This document shows positions 1 through 33,569 of a DNA stretch of 64,000 nucleotides, piece by piece. The notes under the pieces are model-generated. The model had not been told where the DNA came from. It worked only from the letters and a program-made list of their open reading frames with translations, and did not search any database. Origin of the DNA: Doris montereyensis (lineage: Eukaryota > Mollusca > Gastropoda > Nudibranchia > Dorididae). A program made the translations under genes and the position numbers. The number at the start of each line of letters is the position of its first letter. Positions within the stretch are counted from its first letter, which is position 1. The stretch is taken from the NCBI GenBank assembly GCA_037039925.1, contig JAXRKP010000321.1, forward strand, positions 136,001-200,000, read 5' to 3'.

Positions 1-1890
1 AAATAGCTTTTGATTTGAGTTAACTGACTCAATGACAATTATTTGTTTCAAATCGCATGTGTAAATATTTGGAAAATGTTAAAAAAAATTTAAAATAGTT
101 TGTATTCCTACTCAAGCCAAGGATATCTAGTTGTGTCTTAGTCTTTTCCCTGTAGAACAATTACATCACAGTTCAGCCCTAATCTGAGTTCAGCTTGAAA
201 TTTATACTGTCAACCATATGCAGTGATCTTAATGTGAATTAAGAAGAAACATTAAGTTATTTTGTTTTTTTTTATTTTAAATGTAGAAGAACGAAATGAA
301 GAGAGTAAGACCTAACACTAGCTCCAACCAATTGTTCATGGTCAAACGTACAAGGCGTTATTACCCAAGTAACTTATGCCTGATTAAACCCATACAGACC
401 AAAACGTTATTAGTCTTTAAACAAAGGGAGACAACCATTGAACCACAGAGTCTTTCCAACACTGAAATCAACTCCATGGTAAAATAAAAGCTGGACATTG
501 TTTTTACCTCTCTACTGTCCCAAAAACCTTCAATGTCGCATATTACCACAATTTCAACTTAAACGTAATGTTGAATGTCCTTCATTTTCATACTTTTTAT
601 TCTTAAAACAATTTCGATTTACCATATCTTCTGCATAAATTTAAATATTTCCATGTCCTGATGCTATGTTACAAACATATCCTCCAAAGTGTTATCTGTC
701 TTTCTCTGACTTGGAGTTGGAATACTAGAACTCATAGCAAGGAAAAAATAAACAGTATTGTCAAAAAAGCAGACAAAATTTGTATATCAACTTTCCTCGA
801 TTTCGACTGCCATCACAAATCGTCACAGAAAAATAATGTCCATCAAAAAAGATATGTCCCATCCCCTTTCTGACTAAATTCAGCTCTCAAATAGATTAAA
901 ACATCCAATTCCTTTGTGATGCAAATTCATTTATGACAACATCCATTAAGCTCTTGTAGAAAATTTCTTTTTGCCATATTGTCTCCTTTGTTTTTCATGT
1001 TAATATCAGCGTTTACAATTCATTATGTATTTCCACTGTTATATTCGTATGTTATTCATTAGCATCATTCATATTATCTTGTTGTATTATGTAACTGACA
1101 AAACGATGTGCCTATTTTGGACAATAAATCTATTGAATCTTGAAATTTATCTTTTCACATTTCCAATGTTTACAACAAATTCAAACTTAACCTAAACACT
1201 ACCAATTAGAATCAGAATCCTGTATCCGGTATGGTCATAGTGACATATTTCAAATTTTTAAGACAATTTTAAATTTACACAAGGTAACATACATATTTCA
1301 ATTTTCAATTTACACATGGTGACATATTTCCAATTTTTACGACAGTTTTAAATTTACACATGGTGACATAATTCCAATCCTTAAGACAATTTTAAATTTA
1401 CAAAGTGCTGAAAATATTTTCTAGTTTTTCAGTATTTAAAGACAAATACACACTTTTAAATAACAACTTCATTTCATTTTCACCTTCGTAATATTTAAAT
1501 CGATCAAAACTTCTATCGTTTAAGGCATATTTTGTTCATTCAAACGCTTAAGATTAAAATTTAGACTGGATATCATTCATGTTTCAATTATAATAAATAA
1601 TTAAAAACTAAGCACCTGCTTATCTTTCATCTTTCCCATTTTTTGAAAAATCCAAACCTTTGAAATACGCCATGTGCATCTTTTGTTCTTCCACTATCAC
1701 AAACAATTCAAAACGCAAAGTAAAAAAAACAAACAAACATGGTGTCTTCTTTCAATTAAATTTGAACACAAACTCATAAATAAGTAAGACAACTACGAAC
1801 GAGTGTTAAAACAAGTCACAGTATACTTCAAGATATTACTATGAAGATGACTAAAGGAACGTATTCAATTATGTAACCCATAGACTATTA
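1..1890. other. Non-coding stretch, left edge
   Basis: I see no exon here on either strand, although the 3' half of TADA2A must lie to the left. About 186-330 holds a copy of an unassigned repeat (motif CAACCATATGCAGTGATCTTA followed by GTGAATTAAGA). The rest is AT-rich. The short open frames lack recognisable domains and I treat them as chance. Confidence 0.5.
1240..1405. repeat. Short tandem repeat, about 55 bp unit x3
   Basis: Three diverged tandem copies built around GACATATTTC, AATTTTTAAGACAATTTTAA and ATTTACACATGGT. No coding potential is visible. Confidence 0.6.
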
Positions 1891-2160
1891 GTAAAGTTCC
1901 TTCAAAACTATTAATGGCCCATGGAGCCGGAGCTTATCCCAGTTTATATAACGTGAAGCAGAAAAACAGGCGATGACAATCATCTCTTTGACAGGACACT
2001 AGTCTGATGCAGGTTTTTACTCCCAAGCTAGAGCTTGAACCCATTTGCACTTGGGTCAAGTGAAACTAATAAGTTCCCAAAGAACACAACGTCAGGCCTA
2101 GGATTCCAACCCGAGACCTCATGATCCCAAGTCCGGCAGCCTAACCATTCGGCCACTATA
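1891..2160 (-). repeat. tRNA-derived SINE (family 1), copy 1
   Basis: Reverse-strand copy of the commonest SINE in the window. The tRNA-like head is at the right end: a diverged A box region near 2150 and a GAGACCTCATGATC segment. The tail TAAAGTTCCTTC lies at the left. It is about 270 bp and diverged, with the B-box segment altered to GGATTCCAACC on the plus strand. It lies 62 bp downstream of the last visible TADA2A exon. Confidence 0.8.
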
Positions 2161-2221
2161 GACTGTTAAACAACTACAAAATCAATGAAAACATACACAC
2201 AATGAGTCTTAAGGTGAATAC

Positions 2222-5200
2222 CTGTGAATAGTTCTTTGTCCTCACTTTGACCTTCATCATCATCAAATCTATCATCTGTCTTCATTTCACAAATATCCAT
2301 CTCAAAAAAAGTTGTCGAATTCAACGTTAAAGTCACCACGAGCGGCTGAATATCCCCCCATGTCATGTGACAGAGTGGAACCTTCGGGAGGACGAGGAGG
2401 ATTGTCTGACACTAAATGACGTTTTGGTAAAAGAAAAGAAAACCTGAATTACTCAAAGATAGCATAAAAAAAAGGCGATCATGTGATTGAAGAAAGTATA
2501 CAAGTTTAAATGATATTCTTAGCAAATTTTGAAGAAGGCATTTGGAAATAAACAAGCATTTCTGTATCTAAAAGATTTTTTTCTCTTTGTTCATGTGAAA
2601 ACATTTCTCAATATCTTTTCAAAGACAAGTTACAAATGTATACACGAATAACAGCACAAATCTTTAAGGATCATGCACAACATCAAACTACTTGAGGATT
2701 AAGTGACAGTGACAGACTAAATCCCTCTATTTTTCCATTGCTGAATGGAGTCTTGAAAACATTTAAGCTTTGAATTTTACATTGTTGGCAATAAGCGTAT
2801 GAACCAATAAACATACTGTATACCATATGATCAAACAGTCAAAGTTTTATCATTATTCAAGTTAGTTTTAAGAAGTTAAAGTGAACGTTAGGGCCTTTCA
2901 GTTCATATTTGAGCATTCTCTCCTTTTACACTATCATATTTGTCTTTTATCCTGATTTTTTTGTTACATTAAATGACCAATACAGAAACAACATCAGTGT
3001 GCTTTTTCTGTAATTAAATTCAAACTATGGACTCTGCCATATTGGCATAAAATGCACTAAACTTCAAGTAAACTCATAACTCGTAAGTATTTTAAAGTAT
3101 GTTAAACTACTAAATTTCTTCCTTTCTTTGGTTCAGTGAAAATTGAGATGTAAACAAAATCAATTGGATTTATTAATTTTTTGACACAGAATTTGCTAGA
3201 AATCATGTTCAAACTAGACAGTTTATTTAGAGACTTGGGATTTAAAACTTGAATGAAAGACAGATTCACTCCAAAGACCTAAATCTTTTTCGATTGTTTT
3301 CAAATACAGGTATTGGTATTTTTTCAACAACTGAAACACATCAGAGAAATATAGTTCAATCAAATAACTCATTCATTTTACTGCAATAACTGCAAGGATC
3401 TTACTTTTTTGACGAGGCTGGACTTTTTATTTTATTTGTTGCGGTTTTCAATTGTAACTTCAATTTTTTTTTTAAATACTCACATTTGAAAATTATTGGT
3501 GCTCCGTGATCAATAACTTGATCATCATTAAACTCTGTTGAATAAATATGAAAAAAAAGGGATCAGAAAATCAGCCATACAAAAATGCACCAATGCATAT
3601 GATCATGCAAAGCCTTTTTATACAAACTGAATCAAATGAATGTTATTGTTATGCATTATGCAAACATTCTTAGTTTTTTTATGTGTAAATCATTTTGACC
3701 TCATTTTTTTCTGTAATTTCAATGCTCCTATTCCTTATATGAATTTTTATGGGGCATGAAAAAAAGGCCAAGGATAGGAGATGAAAAAAAAAACGAGCAT
3801 GAAAGACGGAGAGGTGAGAAAAATGACTGAAAGACCTAGCCTAGAGTGCATACCTGGTTCTCTCTCTTTCCATCATGTTGAGAGATTTTGTTTCAGTTTC
3901 ATTCAAATTTACTCCATCCACCATATTATTATATCATGATGTCAAGAGTCAATTAAGAGGAAACAGCAGATGAAAAACGAAAGAGTGAAAGGGAAGAAGT
4001 AGAAACTACCAGCAGCATCTGTCAACTGCCCACTGTTAAGAGATACTTTTTTATTTCAATGTCTGCTGATGAGGTGTAGAACATGTTCCACAAAATTTTT
4101 AAAAACATATAAGAACAAAGTAAAAACTAGCGTAGAACAAACATCTATGAGGATCAGGAACAATGATTTATTAACGGTACTTTCAATTATAATGACACAA
4201 GACCAATTTTCAAGACAAAGGTCCAATCTTTTTTCCTCTCTATACATTTGAAGTATTATATCTGCACAAAACAGACAATCTGAACTTGATTGACCTGTCT
4301 GCATGCAAAGCAAGACATAACATCTAGTGAGTACTTGTGAGTAAACAAAAGCAAAACACAAACCGATTAATTATTAAAGGTTGATAATGTTGTACTTTGA
4401 AACTGTGAAGCAAATTTTTACCTGGTAAAGGCGGCTGTGGCTTCTCAAGGTAACAATTATGGTAATGTCTTTCACATTCATCCGCTGTTTTTGTTCTCAT
4501 ACGCTGACTAATGGCTGGCCTGTCATTTGCAAAGATATCATAGTTCCAATTTTAATCTATTACTATAGTTTTAAAGAACTATCAGCCTGTTTTTAGACAC
4601 TACTGCTTAATTTCTGGCGACAACATGATAATGATTCTTAAAAACTATAATTTTTTAAGTGAAAAATTGTGAGGATTAAAAACAGATTTTTTTATTATTA
4701 TTATGAATACAACAGTGGAATAGAATAGACTCATGGACAGCTTCTTATAAACCTACTCCAGGGAAAACAACTAAGCACCATTATATTTCTTTAATGTGTA
4801 CAATAATTTCTTTGTTCTCTTAAAACAGGGTCCATTCTGTTAATAAATATATATCAAGAATGACACACACAAAACTAATAAAAATATCAGATTACCAATT
4901 TCCAAACCCATTTTCAATAATGGATTCCAACAGATGAAGTTCCTCTGAAGCAGTCCAGTTTTCCTCGTAAATTTCACAATCAAATTTCTGTTATAAGGGA
5001 AAATGGGGGAATTGACAACAAGAATAGAAAAGAATTCTCTTCAATGACATAATAGTGTTACTGATAAAAAATATTAACGTCCACAAAAAGTGACAAATAA
5101 GAAAAGAAAAAAGATTATAAACAAAAGCCAAATACCTAGTGAAAAACAAATTCTTAACTCTAATTATCAATTAAACTTTAAGTTTCTGATATAAATTAAA

Positions 5201-5503
5201 ACACTTTCATTTTACCTTCGCCATTTATATATATATGATATGTTGTCAAAGTGAAAGAAAACTAAAACCAAACTTTATAATAAACCAAAGTATACCCACT
5301 ATCACAGTGTATGGATGGTTGTTTTCATGACTGCCTGATTCAGCACCCATTGCAAAACATCTGGTACAAATACTGACACGCGGTGAGCAGCCAACACAAC
5401 GAATCCACGGCTCCTTGAGCATGCCATCACAGAAAGCACAAGTAGACGATGATATAAGCTCTTCTATTTCATCCATTCTTTTGGTTTCTTGAAAATCTGC
5501 CAT
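2222..5503 (-). CDS. TADA2A: TADA2A, transcriptional adaptor 2A (5' part)
   Basis: ADA2-type adaptor linking GCN5/PCAF acetyltransferase to ADA3 in nuclear SAGA/ATAC-type complexes. Coding exons read right to left: 5503-5300, 4987-4896, 4519-4422, 3534-3484 and 2411-2222. All have GT-AG borders and compatible phases. Exon 1 encodes the ZZ finger (CAFC at residues 22-25, C36, C39, C46, C49, H59, H63). Exons 2-3 encode the SANT domain (ENWTASEE, GFGNW, then RTKTADECERHY). The last exon encodes NPPRPPEGSTLSHDMGGYSA and an acidic tail, as in human TADA2A. The start ATG at 5503 follows a splice acceptor (CTTTCTGCAG), so there is a 5' UTR intron. The remaining exons (about two thirds of a 440-aa protein) are outside the window. 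Oddity: the last exon is one base too long at a T7 run (plus 2304-2310), which would truncate the protein after FDNFF. Identity is secure; the frameshift is probably an assembly error. Confidence 0.9.
3896..4035 (+). repeat. Unassigned dispersed repeat (family R4)
   Basis: One of about seven copies of a 100-150 bp sequence with the blocks AATTAAGAGGAAACAGCA, GAAAG(A/G)GTGAAAGG and ACCAGCAGCACCTG(C/T)CAACTGCCCA. Others lie near 186-330, 10056-10165, 10288-10410, 10488-10615, 15885-16090 and 31040-31165. I see no tRNA-like boxes and no coding potential. This copy lies in a TADA2A intron. Confidence 0.6.
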
Positions 5504-7820
5504 TCTTATCCTCTGCAGAAAGGTCAAAGAGAAAACATGACTGATGTACAATTATATACATTCTATTGTTAAGCCCTATTACATTATACAGTAAGTGTCC
5601 AACAGATTGGACCAATCATTGATCGATCATAAACCAACCATGGGTCGATGATTTGGGTAGCGTTATAAGAATATTGTATGATAATCGACGATAAGTGGTC
5701 CTTTCAGCAGACAATCACCAAAATCAGAGAGTACCTGATAATAGGTGTACGCTCGCGGGCTGGCTATGACAGGAAACGATTGATGACTGGCATCTCTTTG
5801 AAGATTGCCGCGCCTATGAAAAAGATCATGTTAACAAACTTATCTTAAGTGATACAAACATCAGGCCAGTGTTCTTGTCTAAACGAATATCAAATATCTC
5901 GTCAGTCATCTTTGTTCTCAAATCGATGTGTTGCTGTTCGTCAAGACTTCTATTGAAATAAAGAGAATTTTATTGAAATAAAGAGAAATAGTGATTGATA
6001 TAAACTACAAGAGTCTATCTCCCTACTGTATAGAAAGGACTAAGGAGGGAGACTTACATCCAGAAATGGGGGATAGATGTGAAAAACCACTGGATTGCGT
6101 AAGGGGTGGGGGATGTTTGGGAGGATGTGGATTACTATTATTGTTGTTAAGAGGCTTGCTGTTGATGAACATTGCGCGATGGGTCGTTGCACAACAACTC
6201 TATTAATATTAGTTTCGTCCAGCATTGTTTAGTGTTTATTTGTTTTTTATGTCTCTTGTTGCTTATATGAAGGTTGGGCACACTGAAGATTCCTCGGTCC
6301 TGACCCGTTTTCTATCTATTAATATTATACCTTTCATATTCCTCTTCACTAGTAATGGGCCAACTGCAGTATTATTCCTTTTCATGTTTAATAAAAGCAG
6401 GCTATAATAAATGCTATTGTTAGTAAACAATGTATAAACATGATGACAATAACAATAAAAAAAAATAATGAATTGCCCAATTATGTCACCTTACTCAACG
6501 AAGATAAAAAAACAATCACAATATAGTAGTCAAGTGCGGCAGCCTCGTCAGCGGGGTGAGAAAACTATTGGTGCCGCATGCGGAAGCCTCGTACACAGCG
6601 GAATGAGATTTTCGATCGATATTGAGGTCAGCCGGCAGGGTTAAAAATATGATGTACTGTATGACCTAGAAATGGTTGGAATACCTCACCAACTTTTCAC
6701 TAATTTTTTAAAAAATGGGAACGAAGTGAAAACAAAGAGGGCGGGGGGGGGCGGGGGGCGGGCTGCCCCACCCCCACCCTACCTTCCTGAATACATGAAA
6801 ACCCTGTGAAAAAGGAGGTTTCAGGGGGTTCTGCTTCCTCCCCCCCCCCACCTTAATTATGCGAGAACCTGTTTATAAACAAAGAGGAGAGTTTTAGGGG
6901 GTACTCTCCCCTTGAATAATTGTCCTTAGTCCTAAGATATATTAATAGAGAAGATAATAGATACGATACTCAATCAACTAAAATCACCACCTGGCCACGT
7001 TTAGTTAGATCTACATTCATTTCTGGGTCAAACGATACATCACATCTTAAGGAGTGGTGACAGATCATACTCACAAACTTCAACTTCCGATAGCAGGAAC
7101 TGAAGAACAAAATAGAGAAGACAATGTGACAATGTCTAATGCGAAAGTGAAAGTACTGAAAGTCGCGGCATCATTTTTATTGTCGACTGTTGCCTGTTGA
7201 CCAGAATATATGTTGAGTACTTGAAGAGTTCTTCGTGGTAGTGACTCGTATTCGTTATTAATCTAAAATTACTTATTTTATTTTCCTCGAAGGTCCTCAT
7301 TTTATGTACTTTTGTTTTTTTTTCTCTTTTCGTGTTCGTTCGCTTGTTCTTGTTGTCGTTGTCTGTCATTGTTGTTGCTGTTGTTGTTATTGTTTTTTGT
7401 TTTGGGGCGGGGGGGGGTGTTGTGTTATTTTGTTTTCTTAGTTTGGATTAATCGTTCTTCCAGTGGAATTTTCACGTTTTGTTTGATTATCTGTCCATGG
7501 TTATTGGTAGGCCTAATGATAAGAGTTTTAGTATCTACATGTAGTTCTTTCTAGCCCTATATTCCCACCAAAGCAAGCTCGCTTTCCTCAAATCATTTTG
7601 ATTTTCTTTTAAGGATTAATGTTGTAATAACCGTTGTGATCGACGCTACGTGCAATTTATAATGTTGTGTTTTGCTATTCAAACTAGTAGATCTATAGGG
7701 GCTTCAATCATTACGTTCCTCACCTCAGAAATGTGATTTAAATATACAATGTAGACCTACAGCATATTTTAGAGAAGGCTTATGTGGAAGCATTTTAAGT
7801 AATGTATCAATTTATAAGTT
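5504..7820. other. Intergenic region upstream of TADA2A
   Basis: It should hold the TADA2A 5' UTR exon and promoter, but I cannot place them. There is a G-rich tract at 6738-6762, a C9 run at about 6841, and a copy (6290-6350, minus) of a short repeat that also appears near 28975, 29520 and 61070. No convincing gene. The open frames at 5991-6206, 6225-6407 and 7312-7554 are low-complexity or shadows. Confidence 0.4.
6738..6762 (+). other. G-rich tract with G-quadruplex potential
   Basis: Four or more G-runs of at least three (GGG, a G9 run, a G6 run and GGG, separated by single C) fit the simple quadruplex pattern. C-rich tracts follow at 6769-6780 and 6841-6849. Confidence 0.5.
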
Positions 7821-7825
7821 TTCTT

Positions 7826-9478
7826 TCTTTCTTTCTTTATCAGCTCCCATTCTACTTTCGCGTGTAGATATATGGGTTTAGATGCCCTAAATGATCTTTC
7901 TCCAGGCTGTCCTGTCCTGACATTTTCTGTTTCCTTCCGAAAAAGTTAAATTTCTTTGCTTTAATGCCTCTTTTATATCTTCTTTCCACTTTCTCCGAGG
8001 TTTGCCTTTTGGTTTTTTACCTTGCGTTTTAGCACTGTATACTGATTTAGCTATTCTATTGTCATTCATTCTGTTAACATGCCCAAACCATCTCAGCTAA
8101 TTTATTTCTATCTTAGTTTTTATGCCATCTGCTTTGGTTTGTTCTCTTACTGTTGTGTTACTGATTTTGTCTCTTTTAGTTTTCCCTACTGCTCTTCTTA
8201 GGTATTTCATGTCGGCTGCCTGTACTCTACTGTATTCCCTACTGTCTAAGGTCCAGGTTTCACTGCCATAGAGGAGAGTAGGACAATAATTGTGTTGTAT
8301 ACCACCCTTTTGGTTTTTGTTGACAATTCTTGTTTACCTACAAATGCCTTTCCTAGATGGTTATATACTGCACTTGCCTTTTGGATTCTCTGGTAGATTT
8401 CTTCTCTTAGTTTTCCCTCTGAGTTAATAATCACTCCTAGGTAATTGTAGCTTTGATTTTGTTCTAAATTCTCCCTGCCCAATTTAAGATTTTGTGCTTT
8501 AGCTTCCTAGTTACTAGTATTGTTTTGGTTTTCTTTGCATTTACTCCCATTCCTCTTTTATTTAGTTCATTGTTCATAATGTTGATATTCGACTGAAGGT
8601 CACTTTCTGATTTTCCAAACAGAACTGCATGTAAATCATCGGCAAATGAAAACATTGATACATTTACTGGTTTGAGCTTCCACATACCAACATTCCTTTT
8701 TGTTCATTTTTTGAGAATGCCCTTGTGACTGAATCCATAAATGTGATAAACAAAACGAGACTTAGGATACAACCCTGTCTTACTCCTATATCTACATCAA
8801 ATTCGGTAGATATGTTTCCAGCTACTCTCACTGCACATGTTGGTTTATTGTAAAAACTTTTAATGCCTTCTATTAAATTTTGCTCTACATTGTGTTCTTT
8901 TAAGGAATGCCATAGTTCATCCTTCCTCACAGTGTCAAATGCCTTTTCTAAGTCAATAAAACACAGATGCAAGTCAATGTTTCTCTCAAGGAATTTTTCT
9001 ATTATTTGTCTAATTATAAATATGTCATCTTGTACACTTCTTCCTGGTCTAAACCCACTCTGGCGTTCTTCAATCTGATCCTCTACTCTTTTCCTTAGTC
9101 TCATTTCCAGAATGCTGGCATACACTTTTCCTTGTACGCTTAGTAGTGATATCCCTCTATAGTTTAAGCATTCCATGTTTGATCCTTTCTCGTGTATTGG
9201 TACTACCGTTCCTTCTTCCAGTCGTCTGGCACCTGTTTTGACTTCCATGCTTGTTGACATATTGCATGTAGTAGTCTATCTGCCTCTCTCCTTTGGTTTT
9301 CAATCATTTCTGGATAAACTTGATCTGCTCCTGGGGTTTTTCCTAATTTCACTTTTCTTATAGCTGTTTGAGTTTCTTCCATTGATATATTTACATGTTC
9401 AGCTGTCTCTCCGGATTACTTGCTGCTCTTACTAATTGATATGTACTCCTTGTTTCATAGATTTTATCAAAAGTTGAA
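7826..9478 (-). mobile_element. Non-LTR retrotransposon (RTE-like), 5'-truncated copy 1
   Basis: The reverse strand carries a broken reverse transcriptase. From right to left: a frame with GKTPGADQVYPEM; the RT core (NYRGISLLSVQGKVYASILE, SGFRPGRSVQDD, FIDLEKAFDTV, GVRQGC); a catalytic FADD box near 8645; SYNYLGVIINSEGKLREEI; and the C-terminal MNDNRIAKSVYS and KPRRKWKEDIKEAL blocks at 7890-8069. Frames are interrupted several times. The 3' end (left) finishes in a (CTTT)n tract. A short tandem-repeat tail instead of poly(A) is typical of RTE elements. The endonuclease domain is missing, so the copy is 5' truncated. Clade assignment is from motif memory. Confidence 0.85.
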
Positions 9479-9721
9479 GGACAGATCATAATCAGCGTTC
9501 AACTAAAAATCTGCAATAAAATCTGGCTTGTTGTCAACCTAAATACGCTGTACGTTCTCATGTCTTAACAGTTTGTTTCTTTGTCTAGTGTCCAATATGT
9601 ATGTATCTTAAGGACATGATATTATCATTTTAGAATCAAACTTTGATATGGCTGAGATTGGAGTTTTGTAAATGATCAACCGATTATTATTTACTCCATT
9701 CACGATTAAGACACGTGGTCG

Positions 9722-10016
9722 CATTGGTGGCCGAGTAGTTAGACTGCCGGATTGAGCATCGTGAGGTCCCAGGTTCGAATCCTTAGCAAGGCTAGGTCCG
9801 ACGTGTTCTTTGGGAAAGGCACTCAACACACAGTTTCCCCACTCTACCAAGGTGCAAATTGGTACAAGCACTAGCTTGGGAGTAAAACCCTGCGTCTGAC
9901 TAACGTCCTCGCCAGGAGGTGATTATTATCACTTGTTCCGCTTCATGCTATTGGAACTGAGATAAGCTCCGGCTCTATGGGCCGTAACGGCTTTGAGGTA
10001 ACTTTACTTGTACTTT
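9722..10016 (+). repeat. tRNA-derived SINE (family 1), copy 2
   Basis: Forward copy. A-box-like TGGCCGAGTAGTTAG and B-box GGTTCGAATCC (9773-9783) mark a Ser/Leu-type tRNA head without tRNA function. The body ends at GGCCGTAACGGC near 9980 and the tail at AACTTTACTTG. Confidence 0.9.
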
Positions 10017-11650
10017 ACAATCACAACAAAAATTGTGATGATCTCAAAGTTAGTTGAAAGGAACTACATGTAGCAAGATGAAAGACAGACATGAGACATG
10101 AGTATAAAAGAATGAAAGGAAAGAAGCTAGTCCTGCCAACAGTGCCCGCCAGTCACTCACTCTTTTGTAAATGAGAAACCTTCTTTACAAATTACATGAA
10201 AGAACTTTGTACTAATTGGCATTCTTTTATGCTGTGACTGCTACATCATTTTTAATAATCTAGAAACCAGTATCTTGTTTCGTTTAATAGAAATTTACCC
10301 TGTCCACCATTGTAGTGATCTTAGGGTGAATTAAGAGGAAACAAGATATTAAGAAATGAAAGAGTAAAAGAAAAGAAGTAGGACCTACCAGCAGCAGTCG
10401 CCAGCTGCCTTCATTCAGTATCTAGTCTGAGTTGAAAAGAACCAAATCGACACAAAACAGTCATTTCCAATTGTTTGTTTGTTTGTTTGAAATTAACCTC
10501 ATCTACCATATGCAGCAATCTCTGGGTGAATAAAGAGGAAACAGCAAGATGAAAGATGAGTGAAGACTGAAAGGAAAGAGGTAAGACCTAACAAGTACCA
10601 GCAGCACCCTTCAACCGCCCATATTTCACATGGACATCTGACAATAACAGCAACAAGGGAAGACAAATCTGTGATGAGAAGACAGAGAGAAAAAAATGAA
10701 AAGAAAACACTGCAAAGACAATTCCAATGAAAAATAGATCAATTTAATGTTGTGAAAATATTAATATAATTATTCCACTAAAAATGGAATGCAGGCATAC
10801 GATTTCAAATGAACTTTACTCTTCTTCTGTTGTGTTGATTATAATAATAGGAATTCTCTTTTCATGATAAACATTGTCCATGATATCTGGAGTATTTCAT
10901 ATAGCATTTTATTCAAAAAAGACAATTACATTTAATTTGACATCATCGTATTCCTAAAGGAGAAAGGACAATTACAAATTTGGCATGGCAATGATTGCTC
11001 AGATATGAATTAAAGGGAAAGAAACATGAGGAAATAATTGAAGCGGTCTACAGAGTTTCAATGATTTTTATGATTTATAACTCAGGTGTTGAATTGACTC
11101 AATGACTGTGTCATCAATTGGCATGGTGATAACAATAAAAAGTTCATCAGGCCATTTTTAATCTCTTATTAATTTTAGCTTATTTCAATCTCATAGTTAA
11201 CCCAATAGGTTTACAAAGTTTTTACCAGTAATGACACAAATACGTGCATGTAGTAACAAAATTTGACAATGACCTTTTATTACTTTCACATTTGGCAAGC
11301 ATCTTATAAAATAATAAAAAGCATATACAGTATGTTGTTTGTTTTGGTTTTTTTAACCATAGTTATGATGACAAGCAGAGTGTCGGCCTCTTAACCAAAA
11401 GGTTGTGAGTTCAAATCAAATCAAAGCAAGCAGACTTGCATAAAATGAAATATAGCATTCCTCTTCTTGTGGTCAATCTGAATACCTACCTATTATACGT
11501 TGCAATTATATCCTTAGACTCACGTCTCCGAATTTTGTTCCATAGAAAATACAAAATTACAACGCGCACAGACACACACACACAAAAAAATCTCAAGTTG
11601 GAGTATGGCAAGACAACCGAGACAATAGAGAAGGCGTTTAACCTTTTACA
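10017..11650. other. Intergenic stretch with three R4 repeat copies
   Basis: R4 copies lie near 10056-10165, 10288-10410 and 10488-10615, effectively a loose tandem cluster. From 10620 to 11650 the sequence is AT-rich and I see no gene or known repeat. Confidence 0.5.
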
Positions 11651-11943
11651 GTGGCGTCGGTGGCTGAGCGGTTAGGCTGCCGGACTGGAGATCATGAGGT
11701 CCCTGTTCGAATCCTAGCAAGTCTAGGTCAGACGATGTGTTCCTTGGGAAAGACACGTAAAACGCATTTCCCCACTTTACCCAGGTGCAAATGGATACAA
11801 GCACTAGCTTGGGAGTAAAAGCCTGCATCAGACTAGCGTTCTGGCTCAGTGGTGATTATTGTCATTTGTTCTGTTTCATGCTATAGAAACCAGGATAAGC
11901 TCCGGCTCTATAGGCCTTAAGGGCCTTTAAGAAACTTTACTTT
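11651..11943 (+). repeat. tRNA-derived SINE (family 1), copy 3
   Basis: A well-preserved copy. GTGGCGTCGGTGGCTGAGCG opens it, the B box CTGTTCGAATCC is at about 11703-11714, and the 3' part reads GCTCCGGCTCTATAGGCC. It ends in AAGAAACTTTACTTT. It lies 393 bp beyond the stop of the dehydrogenase gene. Confidence 0.9.
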
Positions 11944-12335
11944 TTTAACCTTTTACAGGGGGTAAGCCTATAATATATATGTTTTAGCCTATGTAACAAG
12001 AGCATTTTAAGCTCAATTTTTATTGGTCACAAAATTTATAAAAAAATTCAAAAAAACAATTCATCACTAAGCTTCTTCATTGTTGACAAAATCAGATCAA
12101 GGAAGATTAAAATGATTTCACTAACCAATACTGTGTCACAAAGTATTCAATTGTTATGTTCGACAGCATCAATAAATTTCTTTGATATTAATTTATTTAA
12201 TGTTTCATTTATTGAAAAATAAGATACTCAAAATAAGGAAACGATTTGAATAAATATCACAATACATTATTCTAGACTAAAATACTATAAGCATGTCACA
12301 GTGAAGTGCGTTAGGTGATATGGTATTATATCAAG

Positions 12336-25681
<13,346 letters not shown>

Positions 25682-26180
25682 GCCTTAGCTCTGAAATTTA
25701 CTTTAAGCATAAGTAGGTCCGTTATATGACGATAATACCATCAAGAGCTTGTCACTGTTACGAAAAGTGAAAAGTGAAAGTAGATACGGGCATTCCCATT
25801 TATTCACAATTCGTTATTTGAAAGGGGAGTACACGTAGCCTACTTTCATAGAGAGTACTTGATTCTTTAGGGACCCCAAACTTGCGAGACAAATAATTTA
25901 ATTACATTTCATTCATACCTTGTTCTAAATCTAATGTTAAGGTTTGATAAATGATATAGATCTAAGCCTTAATATGTACTAGGCATAGATCCATGTTTTA
26001 CGTTATGACTAGATCTAGGCCCAGCTTATGCGTGATACTGATACGTAAACAAGACTTTCTTATTCAAATGATCCGCCCACAAATATACTTCCAGGTCAAA
26101 GGTAAGACGCAATGCCGGGATTGTTCAATGTGTGAATTGACGCCATATTGGTCTCTTTCATTTCTTCAAAATAGCCTAGT
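25682..26180. promoter_or_regulatory. Divergent intergenic region, likely shared promoter
   Basis: 499 bp separate the start codons of the SDR (minus) and the NOL4-like gene (plus). No repeat is recognisable inside it. That position makes a bidirectional promoter plausible. I cannot identify a TATA box or other element with confidence. Confidence 0.45.

Positions 26181-33569
<7,389 letters not shown>

Noticed and set aside
5246..5551. Upstream Met (5551) as TADA2A start, giving a 101-aa protein
   Set aside because: The residues before MADFQ cross a splice acceptor, and those after HPYTVI run into the intron past a GT donor. The coding exon is 5503-5300.
7312..7554. Hydrophobic 80-aa frame as a membrane peptide gene
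   Set aside because: It is T/G-rich low-complexity sequence (GTTGTT repeats and a G run) without splice or domain support.
9722..9800. Functional tRNA gene (A and B boxes present)
   Set aside because: The same 290-bp unit recurs about ten times with a common non-tRNA body and tail, and the stem pairing is lost. It is a tRNA-derived SINE.
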